Shown here piece after piece: positions 9,419 through 18,709 of a stretch of DNA of 64,000 nt. The notes beneath the pieces are model-generated. The model made no database searches, had not been told where the DNA came from, and was given only the letters and a program-made list of their open reading frames with translations. Position 1 is the first letter of the stretch. Each line of letters opens with the position of its first letter. The DNA comes from DASPSM01 sp963800135 (GTDB lineage: Bacteria; Planctomycetota; Planctomycetia; Planctomycetales; Planctomycetaceae), in NCBI GenBank assembly GCA_963800135.1, contig CAWCZR010000018.1, forward strand, positions 1 through 64,000. The letters are read 5' to 3'. The translations under genes and the position numbers were made by a program.

Positions 9419-11227
9419 ATGTCGGCGATGTCGGAAAATGCTCCCAGTCTCGCTTTGCCAGCGGCCGAACCGCGGTGCGGCTGGCAGGCCATTGCGAGCC
9501 GGACGCGGCTCGTCCTGGCGATGGCAGCCACCGTGGTCTTGCCGTACGCCTACGGGCGCGAGCTGGTGACGTACTCGCAATACCGGGTGATCGAGCCGCG
9601 GTTTCTGGTCATGCTGCTGATCGCGACGCCCGCCATCATGCTGTTGACTCTGGGGCTCGCCCCGCAGTTCAGTCGTCGCACCGCCTGGATCGCCTTCGGC
9701 ATCGTGTTCGCCATCTGGTCGGCGTTCTATGCGTTCCTGGTCTTCGCCTACAATGGGGACCAGGCGCCCGCGTGGCTGGTCTTCGCCGGGTTTTTCCCGG
9801 CGACGCTGTGGATCCTGTGGACTGCCTGGATTTTCTTTATCCCCATCCCCTGGTTGGTGCGGGGAGCGGTGCTTGGCGTGCTCCTCTTCGCCACGATCCC
9901 TTATCTCACGCTGTTTGAAGTCACCGGCCTGAGCGGCGACACGCACGTCAATTTCGCCCTGCGTTCGCAGCGCAAGACCGCCAGCTTCGCCACGCAGGCC
10001 GGCGAGCTCGAAGGGCAGGGGATCAAGCTGGTGGAGAACCACTTGACCGATTTCCCCGCGTTTCAGGGCCCCGATCGCACGGCCGTGCTGCATAACGTGA
10101 AGCTGGCGCGGGACTGGAACGAGCATCCGCCGCGCGAGCTGTGGCGGGTGCCGACGGGCGCCGGCTGGGGCAGCTTTTCTGTCGTCGGCGGTTATGCCTT
10201 CACGCTCGAGCAGCGGGGCAATCAGGAGTGCGTCGTCGCCCGCGAGCTGAAAACGGGCCGCGAGGTTTGGGTCCACAAAGATGATGCCGAGCTACCCAAG
10301 ACGCAGTTGATGGGCGGCCCCGGCCCGCGGTCCACGCCGACGATCTACGAAGGCCGCATTTATTCCGTCGGGGCGACGGGCATCTTCAATTGCCTCGACG
10401 GTAGCACGGGCCACGTCATCTGGTCGAAAAATATCCTGGACGACGTCGGGGGCGATTTCCCCGGTCACGGCGTAAGCGGATCGCCGCTGATCGTTGACGA
10501 CCTCGTGATCGTCGATCCGACCGGCAAGGCCGACGCCAGCCTGGCGGCCTACAAACGCGAGAACGGCGAGCGGGTGTGGGCCAATGGGCACGACCCGGCG
10601 GCGTACGCTTCGCCCATGCTGGCGACGCTCGGCTCCTCGACGCAGATTCTCAACAACACCTCGCGCGGGCTGACGGGTCACGACCCCCGCAGCGGAACGG
10701 TCCTTTGGCATTACGACTGGTCCAACGAAGAAGGCGTGATGTGCTCGCAGCCGATCGTGCACGCGGGAGCGCCGGATCAGGTGCTGCTTACCGCCGGCTA
10801 CTCCAAAGGGAGCCAACTGCTCAAGGTTACCCGCGACGACAAGGGAAACTGGTCGGCGACCCCGGTCTGGGAGCAACCGAGCCGCCACATGAAGACCAAA
10901 TTCACGACGGCCGTGCTCTCCGGCGATTACGTCTACGGGCTCGACGACGGCATCATGCAGTGCGTGGACGTGAAAACGGGGCAGCAAAAGTGGAAGGGGG
11001 GCCGTTACGGGCACGGCCAAATTCTGCTAGTCGACGATCTGATCATCGTGCAGACGGAGCCGGGACCGGTCGTGCTGATCGAGGCCAGTCCCAAAAAGCT
11101 CGTCGAGCACGGCAAAGTGCCCGCCCTCTCCGGCAAGACGTGGAACTGCCCGGCCCTGGCGGGGAAATATCTGCTCGTCCGCAACGACGCCGAAGCCGCG
11201 TGCTACGAGGTTGACTTGGCCAAGTAG
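9419..11227 (+). CDS. Membrane protein with PQQ-type beta-propeller
   Basis: A 602-residue protein in two parts. Residues 20-175 contain about five membrane helices. The remainder is a series of PQQ/pyrrolo-quinoline-like propeller repeats with the pattern A-x-D/E-x-x-TG-x-x-x-W: LKTGREVWVHK, LDGSTGHVIWSK, YKRENGERVWANG, HDPRSGTVLWHYDW and VDVKTGQQKWKGG. Such propellers in planctomycetes are usually extracytoplasmic and not necessarily quinoproteins. ATG at 9419 follows CTCGGGAGAAATCC. The gene is intact and monocistronic, ending opposite the MmgE/PrpD gene. Confidence 0.8.
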   Translation: MSAMSENAPSLALPAAEPRCGWQAIASRTRLVLAMAATVVLPYAYGRELVTYSQYRVIEPRFLVMLLIATPAIMLLTLGLAPQFSRRTAWIAFGIVFAIWSAFYAFLVFAYNGDQAPAWLVFAGFFPATLWILWTAWIFFIPIPWLVRGAVLGVLLFATIPYLTLFEVTGLSGDTHVNFALRSQRKTASFATQAGELEGQGIKLVENHLTDFPAFQGPDRTAVLHNVKLARDWNEHPPRELWRVPTGAGWGSFSVVGGYAFTLEQRGNQECVVARELKTGREVWVHKDDAELPKTQLMGGPGPRSTPTIYEGRIYSVGATGIFNCLDGSTGHVIWSKNILDDVGGDFPGHGVSGSPLIVDDLVIVDPTGKADASLAAYKRENGERVWANGHDPAAYASPMLATLGSSTQILNNTSRGLTGHDPRSGTVLWHYDWSNEEGVMCSQPIVHAGAPDQVLLTAGYSKGSQLLKVTRDDKGNWSATPVWEQPSRHMKTKFTTAVLSGDYVYGLDDGIMQCVDVKTGQQKWKGGRYGHGQILLVDDLIIVQTEPGPVVLIEASPKKLVEHGKVPALSGKTWNCPALAGKYLLVRNDAEAACYEVDLAK

Positions 11228-11233
11228 CTCGTA

Positions 11234-11273
11234 GGCACACCGTTTCGTCAATCCGCCAGGGAATCGGTGTGCC
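11234..11273. terminator. Hairpin between convergent genes
   Basis: GGCACACCG (11234-11242) pairs perfectly with CGGTGTGCC (11265-11273) across a 22-nt loop, just after the stop of the PQQ gene and before the convergent MmgE/PrpD stop. No T tract follows. Confidence 0.4.
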
Positions 11274-11337
11274 GGCGGCCTGCGGCCTTGTCACACCCTA
11301 CGTCGATTCCGCGACCCTCTGCGCCGCGAGGAAACAA

Positions 11338-12701
11338 TCAGGCCGGTGGGAAAAGCGCGAACAGCTTGCCGACGTCGTCGAGTGATTCGAGGTGCCAGCA
11401 CAGATCGAGCACGCGCTCTTGGGTGGTCGCGTCGAGGCGTCCCTTCGCCGTGCGGTGAAATTTCGTGGCGACTTCGTCGTCGGTCATCGGGTTCTGGTCG
11501 TGGCCGCGGGGAAATTCGTTTTCGGCCGTCAACTGCGTCCCGTCCTGCAGCGTGACGGTGATGCGGTTGGGAATTCCCTTGGGATAACGGGCCGTAAGGT
11601 CGGCGTTGCGATGGATTTTGATCCGCGCGACCAGGTCGAGCAGGGCCTCGTCATGTAGCCGCGCCTCGCTGAACGAGTCCAGTGTGACGTCGCCATCCAT
11701 AAGCGCGACGGCCGTGCAATAGGGCAGGCTGTGGTCGGCCGTCTCGCGGGTCTTGGGCCGCCATTTCTCCGGATCCTTGCCGATGATGTCGACTGCCGCG
11801 TCGAACGATTCGATGTCGATCGACTGGATCTTGGAGCGGTCGCGAATCTCGCGACGCAGCTCGAGGGCCGCATGAATGGCACTTTGCGAATGGTACTCGG
11901 CGGGCCAGAATTTGATCGACGTCTTCTTGATCATGAAGTCGTCGCCGCCGGCTTCACCCCCCAACTTGGGCAGCGTTAACGGTCCGGAGACCTGTTTGAA
12001 GAACCCCATCTCGCCCTCGAAGATCGGCGCGGGGCCGGTCAGCCCTTCCGCGGCGAGCAGCGCGGCAAAGACCCCGTTGCGGCAGGCGTTGGCGAACGCG
12101 CAGCCCTTCCACTCGGACAACTCGCCCGCCCGCGTTTGTCGCAGCGTGATATTCGGCGTGCCGGCCAGGTTGAGGGCCTGGGTGATTTGTTCTGCGTTGA
12201 GCTTGAGCAGTTTGCCCGCTGCGGCCGCCGTCGAAAAGGCGCCGTAGGTCACGTGGTCCCAGCCGTGCTTGCGAATGGAAGCGGCGTCGCACAGCCGGCA
12301 CTGGATTTCGTAGGCGAGCACCGCGGCCGTGATGATGTCTTTCCCGCCGGCGCCCGCCGCCTCGGCCGCGGCGAGCACGGCCGCGAAGTTGTCGCTTGGG
12401 TGAGCAGGCTCGAGCGAAAGATACGTGTCGTTGTAGTCGAGGTAGCGAAACAGGATGCCGTTACAAAAGGCGGCCAGCGGCGGCACCGTCTTATTGCGGC
12501 CGCCCAGAAAGCTGGCCCCCGGCTGGCAGTTGACGCGGCCGGCAACTCGTCGCGCGACCGACGGGCGCCGGCGTCGTAGGCTCCCAGCGCACACGCCAGA
12601 GAGTCGATCAGCCGGCGGCGCACTTCGTGAACGGTGGCCGCGTCCAGCTGGTCGTATCGCAACTTCGCCGCATACTCCGCCAGGCGGTTCGCCAGGTACA
12701 T
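11338..12701 (-). CDS. MmgE/PrpD family protein, 2-methylcitrate dehydratase-like (one frameshift)
   Basis: About 450 residues once the frame break near 12560 is bridged. The N-terminus MYLANRLAEYAAKLRYDQL and the phrase EVRRRLIDSLACALGAYDA are typical of the family, as are LGGRNKTVPPLAAFCNGILFR interrupted near LDYND, HPSDNFAAVLAAAE, and FWPAEYHSQSAIHAALELR. MmgE/PrpD proteins dehydrate 2-methylcitrate or act on related acids such as aconitate or itaconate; no prpB/prpC neighbours are present, so the substrate is open. ATG at 12701 lies 20 nt from a pair of direct repeats that may be its operator. Confidence 0.82.
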
Positions 12702-12720
12702 GAGCCCGAAGCTCCTTCAC

Positions 12721-12778
12721 TGTGTTTTTTGTTCGAAACGTGTCGTTTGATCGAATGTGTGTGTTTTTTGTTCGAAAC
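12721..12778 (-). repeat. Pair of 19-bp direct repeats upstream of the MmgE/PrpD gene
   Basis: TGTGTTTTTTGTTCGAAAC occurs at 12721-12739 and again, identical, at 12760-12778, 39 bp apart (nearly four helical turns). Each contains the palindrome TTCGAA. They lie 20-77 nt upstream of the MmgE/PrpD start, where a tandem operator would sit, in a locally A/T-rich patch. Confidence 0.75.
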
Positions 12779-12856
12779 TGGCGCGGTCGGGTCAATCTGT
12801 AGGATCGGCCAATTCGCCGAAATGATACCTTGCCCGGCCGTCACTTTGCAGGTCGG

Positions 12857-13258
12857 TCACTTCACGCTGTCGTGCTGCGGCAAAGCCAGTGCAATGGCGG
12901 TGGCCATGGCGTAGGTGCGGCAGTGCGAGATCGAAATCAGAACCTCACCAATGCCGAGGTGATCTGCAATCTCGCGAGCGCTGCCGCGGATGTTGATTAC
13001 GGGCTGGCCGGAGCGCTTGGTGGCCACTTCGATATCGAGCCAGCCGACGCCCCGCGTCCAGCCCGTGCCGAGGGTCTTCATCACAGACTCTTTGGCGGCC
13101 CAGCGACCGGCAAAGTGCTGAAACGATTCCTTTCGCCGCTGGCAGTAGCGGATTTCCTCCTCCGTGTAGACCCGCTGCAGAAAGTGTTCGCCGTGCCGCT
13201 CGATCATCTTGCCGATGCGCGGGATCTCGACGATGTCGGTGCCGACTCCCACGATCAT
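12857..13258 (-). CDS. acpS: Holo-acyl-carrier-protein synthase
   Basis: A 133-residue protein, the usual AcpS length, that moves 4'-phosphopantetheine from CoA to acyl carrier protein. Seen are the N-terminal VGVGTDIVEIPRI with the magnesium-binding Asp, FAGRWAAKESVMKTLGTG with the catalytic Glu/Lys region, and ISISHCRTYAMATAIA near the end. I start it at ATG 13258 because the family begins there and GGAAGGGCGACC precedes it. An in-frame ATG at 13306 overlaps the stop of the upstream gene (ATGA), so translational coupling from a 16-residue longer start is possible. Confidence 0.93.
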   Translation of the reverse strand: MIVGVGTDIVEIPRIGKMIERHGEHFLQRVYTEEEIRYCQRRKESFQHFAGRWAAKESVMKTLGTGWTRGVGWLDIEVATKRSGQPVINIRGSAREIADHLGIGEVLISISHCRTYAMATAIALALPQHDSVK

Positions 13259-13302
13259 GGTCGCCCTTCCCAGATTGGGCTGCGGATGCGGCGGCTTGAG
13301 GG

Positions 13303-14007
13303 TCATTCTTCCAGCTTAGCGGAGCCGCCCGTGGCGTCAAACGCAGCCGTCGGAGTCCGGAGCGGAGGATCGGGGGACCGTGCTCCGCTCCGCCGAGAAA
13401 AGATCCATCCCGCCGCCAGGCCGCCCAGAACCATCTCGGCCGCCCAAAACAACTCCGCCCCCCATTTAGAACGAATGCCCAAATTGGAAACGCGAAATTC
13501 GAGATAGTCGCCGAATGAGTCGCCCGCTCGGACGTGGGTGCGTCGAAACTCATCGAGCGAGGCCCGCGACTTTGCGTCGGGCGGTTCCTGGGCCGACTCG
13601 AGCAGCCGGCGAGCCAACAGTTGATTCGGGTTGGCTCGCTCGAGCCGCTGCTCCTCCGCCCGCTCAACCCGAAAAGATTCGGCGGCGATGCCGATCTGAC
13701 CGGCGACGGCCAGGATCACGACGAGAATCAACCGCAACCAGGGCCGGGAGCGGGTGCGCGCCGCCGGGGGCGCCAGCCACACACCGGTCAGGCCAACCAG
13801 CACGCCATAGGCGACGGCCAACAGACCGAGCTTTTTGAAGTCCGGCGGAAAATGGGCAAAGGCCATGGCGATCGCGGCGGCCGTAATTGTCAGGAGCACG
13901 ATCCAGGAGACCATCCCGCCGCCCGCACGGACGTCGGGCGCGGCCGGCTTGTCGCTCAGCGCGAGTTGGTCGTTTGCTCGTTGGGGCCGATCGGGAGGGA
14001 GCGTCAC
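13303..14007 (-). CDS. Membrane protein of unknown function upstream of acpS
   Basis: A 234-residue protein with about 30 polar N-terminal residues, then hydrophobic helices near residues 33-50, 60-78, 90-108 and a final one near 190-207, separated by an acidic-basic stretch rich in Glu and Arg. It starts at GTG 14007 without a strong ribosome site and its stop overlaps an in-frame ATG of acpS, indicating a two-gene operon. No family recognised. Confidence 0.6.
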   Translation of the reverse strand: MTLPPDRPQRANDQLALSDKPAAPDVRAGGGMVSWIVLLTITAAAIAMAFAHFPPDFKKLGLLAVAYGVLVGLTGVWLAPPAARTRSRPWLRLILVVILAVAGQIGIAAESFRVERAEEQRLERANPNQLLARRLLESAQEPPDAKSRASLDEFRRTHVRAGDSFGDYLEFRVSNLGIRSKWGAELFWAAEMVLGGLAAGWIFSRRSGARSPDPPLRTPTAAFDATGGSAKLEE

Positions 14008-14221
14008 GAGAAAGTGGCTCGAAACTGCGGAACGGAGATCGTAAGTATGAACGCCACATGGCGCCCTTGAGGATCTCGTACGCCGGCCGGTGCGTCAAAT
14101 CTGCCGTTTGAATTGTCAGCGTTCACCGCCGTTGGCAAACTTGAAGTCGGGTGGAAGCGCCAGGGCCGACGCGCTCTTGCGGTGGTGCGAAATCGTGCAG
14201 TGGGGCGAACGAAAATCGAAG

Positions 14222-14262
14222 ACAGCCCTCACCCCGGCCCTCTCCCATCGGAATGGGAGCGG
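14222..14262. repeat. Dispersed 'PHPGPLP'-type intergenic repeat
   Basis: CTCACCCCGGCCCTCTCCC with an inverted GGGAGCGGGAGAGG beside it. When translated it gives the PHPGPLP string familiar from a widespread REP-like intergenic element in Gram-negative and planctomycete genomes. It forms a hairpin just before the sialidase-like gene and is not coding. Confidence 0.6.
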
Positions 14263-14304
14263 GAGAGGAAAAAAGCGTCGGCCCGTTCTTGGGAGCAATG
14301 CAGC

Positions 14305-15402
14305 GTGAGATTCGCGACAGTTGGGATACTGGCGATCGGTTTGGGTCTCGGGTTCGCGCTGACGAGTGGAACGCCGGCGCGGGCGGCCGACGACATTCGT
14401 CACGAGCGGGTCTTTGGGCCCGAGCTGCCCGATCCCTACAAGCATCCGGTTTGCTTCACCGAGTTGGCCAATGGTGATCTGTACCTCGTTTACTACGGCG
14501 GCTCGAGCGAATACGGCGAGGATACGTGGGTCCGCGGTTCGCGGCTCGTGAAGGGCACGGATCATTGGACTCGGCCCGCAGTGATCGCCGACACGCCGTT
14601 CCGCTCCGACGGCAACGGCGTCGTCTGGCAGGCGCCGGACGGCCTCGTCTGGCTGTTTTACGTCGTGCGCTACGGGCCGACCTGGTCGAACTCTCGGATC
14701 AAGTACAAGATTTCACGCGACGGAGCCAACACCTGGTCCGACTCGGACATGCTGGCCTTCGAGGAAGGTTCGATGGTCCGCGCCCGGCCAATCGCGCTCA
14801 ACAACGGGGACTATTTGCTGCCCGTCTATCGCGAGACGGGCCATGATCAAGAATTCGTCGGGCCGGACACGGCTTCGTTTTTCCTCCGGAAGAAGAAAGG
14901 TGCGACCGAGTGGGTGCCGACTAAATTGGTCCACTCGAAATTCGGGAACCTGCAGCCATCAGTCGTGCAGATCACCGACAACGACCTCGTGGCCTACTCA
15001 CGTCGCGGCGGAGGTTACACGCAGCAGGACGGCGGGCACCTGGTGAGGATGGAATCCCGCGACGGTGGCTACACCTGGAGCCGGGGCACCGAATCGAACT
15101 TCCCCAATCCCAACGCAGCCACCGATTTCATCAAGTTAAAAAACGGCCACCTGGTGCTGATCTATAACGACAACGGCGGCAACACGAGGATGCCGCTCAC
15201 CGCGGCGATCTCGGTTGACGAGGACAAAAGCTATCCCTACAAACGCAACATCGTGGATAAGCCGGGCGACTCGGCCGCGTATCCCACAGCCCTGCAGACG
15301 CGCGACGGCAAGATCCACGTCGTCTACACGTCCGATAAGCGGACCGTCGTCAATCATCTGATCTTCGACGAAGGCGCAATCTTATCTCACCGCGCACCCT
15401 GA
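14305..15402 (+). CDS. Exported sialidase-family (BNR repeat) protein
   Basis: A 365-residue protein with a signal peptide (GILAIGLGLGFAL then PARA-ADD, cleavage after Ala) and a six-bladed sialidase-type propeller. BNR/Asp-box-like motifs appear as SRDGANTWSDS and SRDGGYTWSRG, with DGNGVVWQAPDGLVW and PSVVQITDNDLVAY in between. The family includes exo-alpha-sialidases and many planctomycete glycan hydrolases whose substrates are unknown. GTG at 14305 is chosen since GGGAG lies nine bases upstream and the signal peptide begins there; the frame stays open back to 14113 through a repeat element. Confidence 0.8.
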   Translation: MRFATVGILAIGLGLGFALTSGTPARAADDIRHERVFGPELPDPYKHPVCFTELANGDLYLVYYGGSSEYGEDTWVRGSRLVKGTDHWTRPAVIADTPFRSDGNGVVWQAPDGLVWLFYVVRYGPTWSNSRIKYKISRDGANTWSDSDMLAFEEGSMVRARPIALNNGDYLLPVYRETGHDQEFVGPDTASFFLRKKKGATEWVPTKLVHSKFGNLQPSVVQITDNDLVAYSRRGGGYTQQDGGHLVRMESRDGGYTWSRGTESNFPNPNAATDFIKLKNGHLVLIYNDNGGNTRMPLTAAISVDEDKSYPYKRNIVDKPGDSAAYPTALQTRDGKIHVVYTSDKRTVVNHLIFDEGAILSHRAP

Positions 15403-15446
15403 ACCGACCTGCCCGACCCGCTCGCCCGAGGCGCACCGAGGGCGCC

Positions 15447-16560
15447 GTGCGCGGCGATCGATCTGCCCGCGCCGATCGACCGGCCCTGCGACGCGACCGC
15501 CTGCTCAAGCAGCTCAAAACAGTCGGAGCCGACGCGTTGTTGGTCACCTCGCCGGTCAACGTGCGCTATCTCACCGGTTTCACGGGCGAAGATAGTTTTT
15601 TGCTCGTGGGGCGCGGCGTGACGGTCTTGATCAGCGACAGTCGTTTCGAGACCCAAATCCCCGAGGAGTGCCCCGGGCTCGAGGCGCACATTCGCCCGCG
15701 GACCAAGACCCTGTCCGAAGCCGTCGGCGAAGTGGTCGGCCGCGCCAAGTTGCAAAAGCTAGCCTTCGAGAGTGCGACCACCTCCTTTGCCCAGTGGCAG
15801 GCGATCGCCCAAACGGTCAAGCCGCTCGAACTAGTCCCACAGTCCGATCTCGTCGAAACACTACGACTGATCAAGGATGAGGATGAGCTGGCGGACATCC
15901 GCATGGCCATCGTCCAGGCCGAACGGGGTTTTCAGCTCCTCAAGGCGTCGCTCGAGCCGCAGATGACCGAGCAGCAGGCGGCCAACGAGTTGGAACGGGC
16001 CATGCGGCACTTCGGGGCCAAGCAGGCCGGTTTCGACACGATCATCGCCGTCGGTCCGCGGGCCGCACTGCCTCACGCCCGGCCGACATCCGCCCGCATC
16101 GGCGAGTCGGACTTCCTGCTGGTCGACTGGGGGGCGAAGACCGTTAGCGGCTACCACAGTGACTTGACGCGGATGGTAGTCACCGGTACGATCTCGCCCA
16201 AACTTGAGAAGCTACATAGAGTTGTGTTGCAGGCCCAACGCCGCGCCATCGAGGCGATCCGTCCGGGCGTCTCTGGGGGCTGCGGTCGACGCGGTCGCTC
16301 GGGACGTCATTGCTCAGGCCGGTTTTGGCAAGAATTTCGGTCACGGTTTGGGACACGGGATTGGGCTGGAGATTCACGAAGGTCCCCGCGTCTCCCAGAA
16401 CTCGAAAACTGAGTTGAAACCTGGGATGGTAGTCACGGTCGAGCCAGGCATTTACCTGCCCGGTTGGGGAGGGATTCGCATCGAAGACGACGTGCTCGTC
16501 ACGCGCACAGGACATGAAGTCCTGTCGTCGCTGTCGCGGGATCTGGAATCCGCGGCGTGA
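15447..16560 (+). CDS. M24B metallopeptidase, Xaa-Pro aminopeptidase type (one frameshift)
   Basis: About 370 residues: an N-terminal creatinase-like domain (ADALLVTSPVNVRYLTGF) and the C-terminal pita-bread peptidase domain. The five metal ligands can be seen: Asp in LVDWGAKT, Asp in HSDLTRMV, His in GHGLGHGIG, Glu in VTVEPGIYLP and Glu in IRIEDDVLV. One extra base near 16275 shifts the frame between IEAIRPGV and AAVDAVARD. These enzymes remove N-terminal residues preceding proline. The start is uncertain (GTG at 15447; no good ribosome site). It directly precedes accB-accC, a common arrangement. Confidence 0.85.
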
Positions 16561-16678
16561 TTCCGCCGTCGCCCGGTCCGTCCAACTTTGCCCGAGGGTC
16601 CACGAGACCTCGGCCAGGCACGGCTGCCTGTCCCGGGGACCATCTTTTCAGCCGAAGCAGAGACTGACGGTCGCTCGC

Positions 16679-17176
16679 ATGTCTGACGCCGAAAAACCGC
16701 AAGACGCCCCCTTCGATTTCGACAAGCTCGTGGAGCTGGTCAAGCTGATGGAAACTCACGGGCTGACCGAAGTCAGCCTGAAGAGCGGCGATCAGAAGTG
16801 GACATTGCGGCGCGGCGGAGAGCAGGCCGCCCAAACGGTCTATGTGCCGGCCGTCGCTCCGCCCCCGTCCTCCGGCGAAATTCCGGCCTTTGGGGCCGCC
16901 AATCCCGCGCAGCCTGCCGCGCGCCCGCCAGACGGCACGATCACGATCAACAGTCCCACCGTGGGAACGTTTTATTCCGCCGCAACGCCCGACGATAATC
17001 CCTTCGTATCGATCGGGTCGCGCATTTCTCCTGAAACCGTCGTCTGCATCGTCGAGGCGATGAAGGTGTTCAATCAGATTCCGGCCGAGGTCAGCGGAAC
17101 AGTCGTCGAGATCCTGGTGAAGAACGGCGATTCGGTCGAATTCGGGCAGCCGTTGTTCCGCGTCCGTCCCGGCTAG
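16679..17176 (+). CDS. accB: Biotin carboxyl carrier protein of acetyl-CoA carboxylase
   Basis: A 165-residue protein with an N-terminal FDFDKLVELVKLMETHGLTE helix region, a Pro/Ala linker and a C-terminal biotinyl domain. The biotin lysine is in VEAMKVF; SPTVGTFY and GTVVEILVKNGDSVEFGQPL complete the domain. The ATG at 16679 gives the usual start for AccB; the open frame extends upstream through non-conserved sequence. It carries the biotin that AccC carboxylates in the first step of fatty acid synthesis. Confidence 0.95.
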   Translation: MSDAEKPQDAPFDFDKLVELVKLMETHGLTEVSLKSGDQKWTLRRGGEQAAQTVYVPAVAPPPSSGEIPAFGAANPAQPAARPPDGTITINSPTVGTFYSAATPDDNPFVSIGSRISPETVVCIVEAMKVFNQIPAEVSGTVVEILVKNGDSVEFGQPLFRVRPG

Positions 17177-17364
17177 TCCCCAGAGACTTGTAATCCCCGG
17201 CGGCTCGCAGCGGCTTCTGCGGCGTTCCCAGGTTCGCCCTCGGGAACGGCTGTTGACGAAGACCGCCTCCTTTGGAAGACCGCATTCTTTGAAGGGCGGG
17301 CAACCAAACACAAGCAGCGAACCGACAACGTGACCGGGCCGCCAGGCCGGTCGCAAGGCGCACA

Positions 17365-18709
17365 ATGTTCCAACGCATCCTGGTCGCCAACCGCGGAGAA
17401 ATCGCCCTGCGCGATGATTCGCGCGTGCCGCGAGATGGGCATTCAAACGGTGGCCGTCTTTAGCGAGGCGGACCGTGGCGCCCACTACCTGTCGCTTGCC
17501 GACGAGGCTTATTGCATCGGCCGCGGACCGTCGAACGAAAGCTATCTGCTGATCAACCGCATCATCAGCGCGGCCGAAATCGGCAACGTGCAGGCGATCC
17601 ATCCGGGCTACGGATTTCTCGCTGAGAACGCGCACTTCGCCGAGGTCTGCCGCAGCTGCAACATCGAGTTCATCGGCCCGCGGCACGAGGCGATGGCCCT
17701 ATTGGGCGACAAGGTGAGCGCCCGCAAGGTGGCCATCGAGGCGAAGGTCCCCGTCGTCCCCGGCAGCGACGGTCTCGTCACCAACGAGCAGGAGGCGCTG
17801 GCCGTTGCAGGGCGGATCGGCTACCCCGTGCTGATCAAGGCCACGGCCGGCGGCGGCGGCAAAGGGATGCGCGTCGCCATGAACGATATCTCGCTCAAAG
17901 GCGGGATCAAGGCGGCCGCGGCCGAGGCGGAAAAGTCGTTCAAGAACCCGGGCGTCTATATCGAAAAATACGTCGAACGGCCCCGCCACATCGAAGTCCA
18001 GATCTTGGCCGACAATCACGGCAACGTGCTGCACCTGTGGGAGCGCGATTGCTCGACGCAGCGCCGCCACCAGAAGCTGATCGAAGAAAGCCCCGCCCCC
18101 GCGCTGCCCGCCTCCGTGCGGGAAGACATTTGCCGCTCGGCGGTGCGGCTGGTGAAGGCCGCCGGCTACACCAATGCGGGCACTTGCGAGTTCATTGTCG
18201 ACGCCCAAAACCGCTTTTACTTCATCGAGGTGAACGCCCGCATCCAGGTCGAACACCCGGTGACGGAGCAGGTCACCGGCCTCGATCTGATCCAGCAGCA
18301 GATCCGCATCGCCGACGGACAGCCGCTCACGCTCAAGCAGAAGAACGTCGCCTGTCGCGGCTCGGCGATCGAAGTGCGGATCAACGCTGAAGATCCGGAA
18401 AACGGTTTCCGCGGCTGCCCGGGCAAGATCACCAAGTGGCGGGCGCCGGGCGGGCCGGGGGTTCGTCTCGACACGCACGCCCATGAAGGCTACACAATCG
18501 GCCCGTATTATGATTCACTCATCGGCAAGTTGATCGTGCACCGGGACTCTCGCGCGGAAGCCCTGGCCTGCCTGCGTCGAGCGCTCGACGAATTCGCCGT
18601 GGAGGGGATTAAGACGACGATTCCCCTCCTGCGAAAAATCGTCAGTCACTCTGCGTTCCTCGCCGGCGAGGTGGATACGACCTTCATCGAAAGGACCTGG
18701 GCATCATGA
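17365..18709 (+). CDS. accC: Biotin carboxylase subunit of acetyl-CoA carboxylase (one frameshift)
   Basis: A 447-residue ATP-grasp enzyme. It starts FQRILVANRGEIALR, then one extra G near 17413 moves the frame before MIRACREMG; everything after is intact. Seen are HPGYGFLAENA, the glycine-rich ATP loop KATAGGGGKGMR, ERDCSTQRRHQKLIEE and the catalytic EVNARIQVEHPVTE. Because this is normally an essential single-copy gene, the break is almost certainly an assembly error. It overlaps the next gene by four bases (ATGA), indicating translational coupling. Confidence 0.95.

Noticed and set aside
8648..10276. A 542-codon minus-strand open frame across the PQQ gene
   Set aside because: Only its lower part (start 9277) looks like protein. 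The rest is a shadow of the PQQ-propeller gene, with Arg/Gly/Asp-rich composition and no motif.
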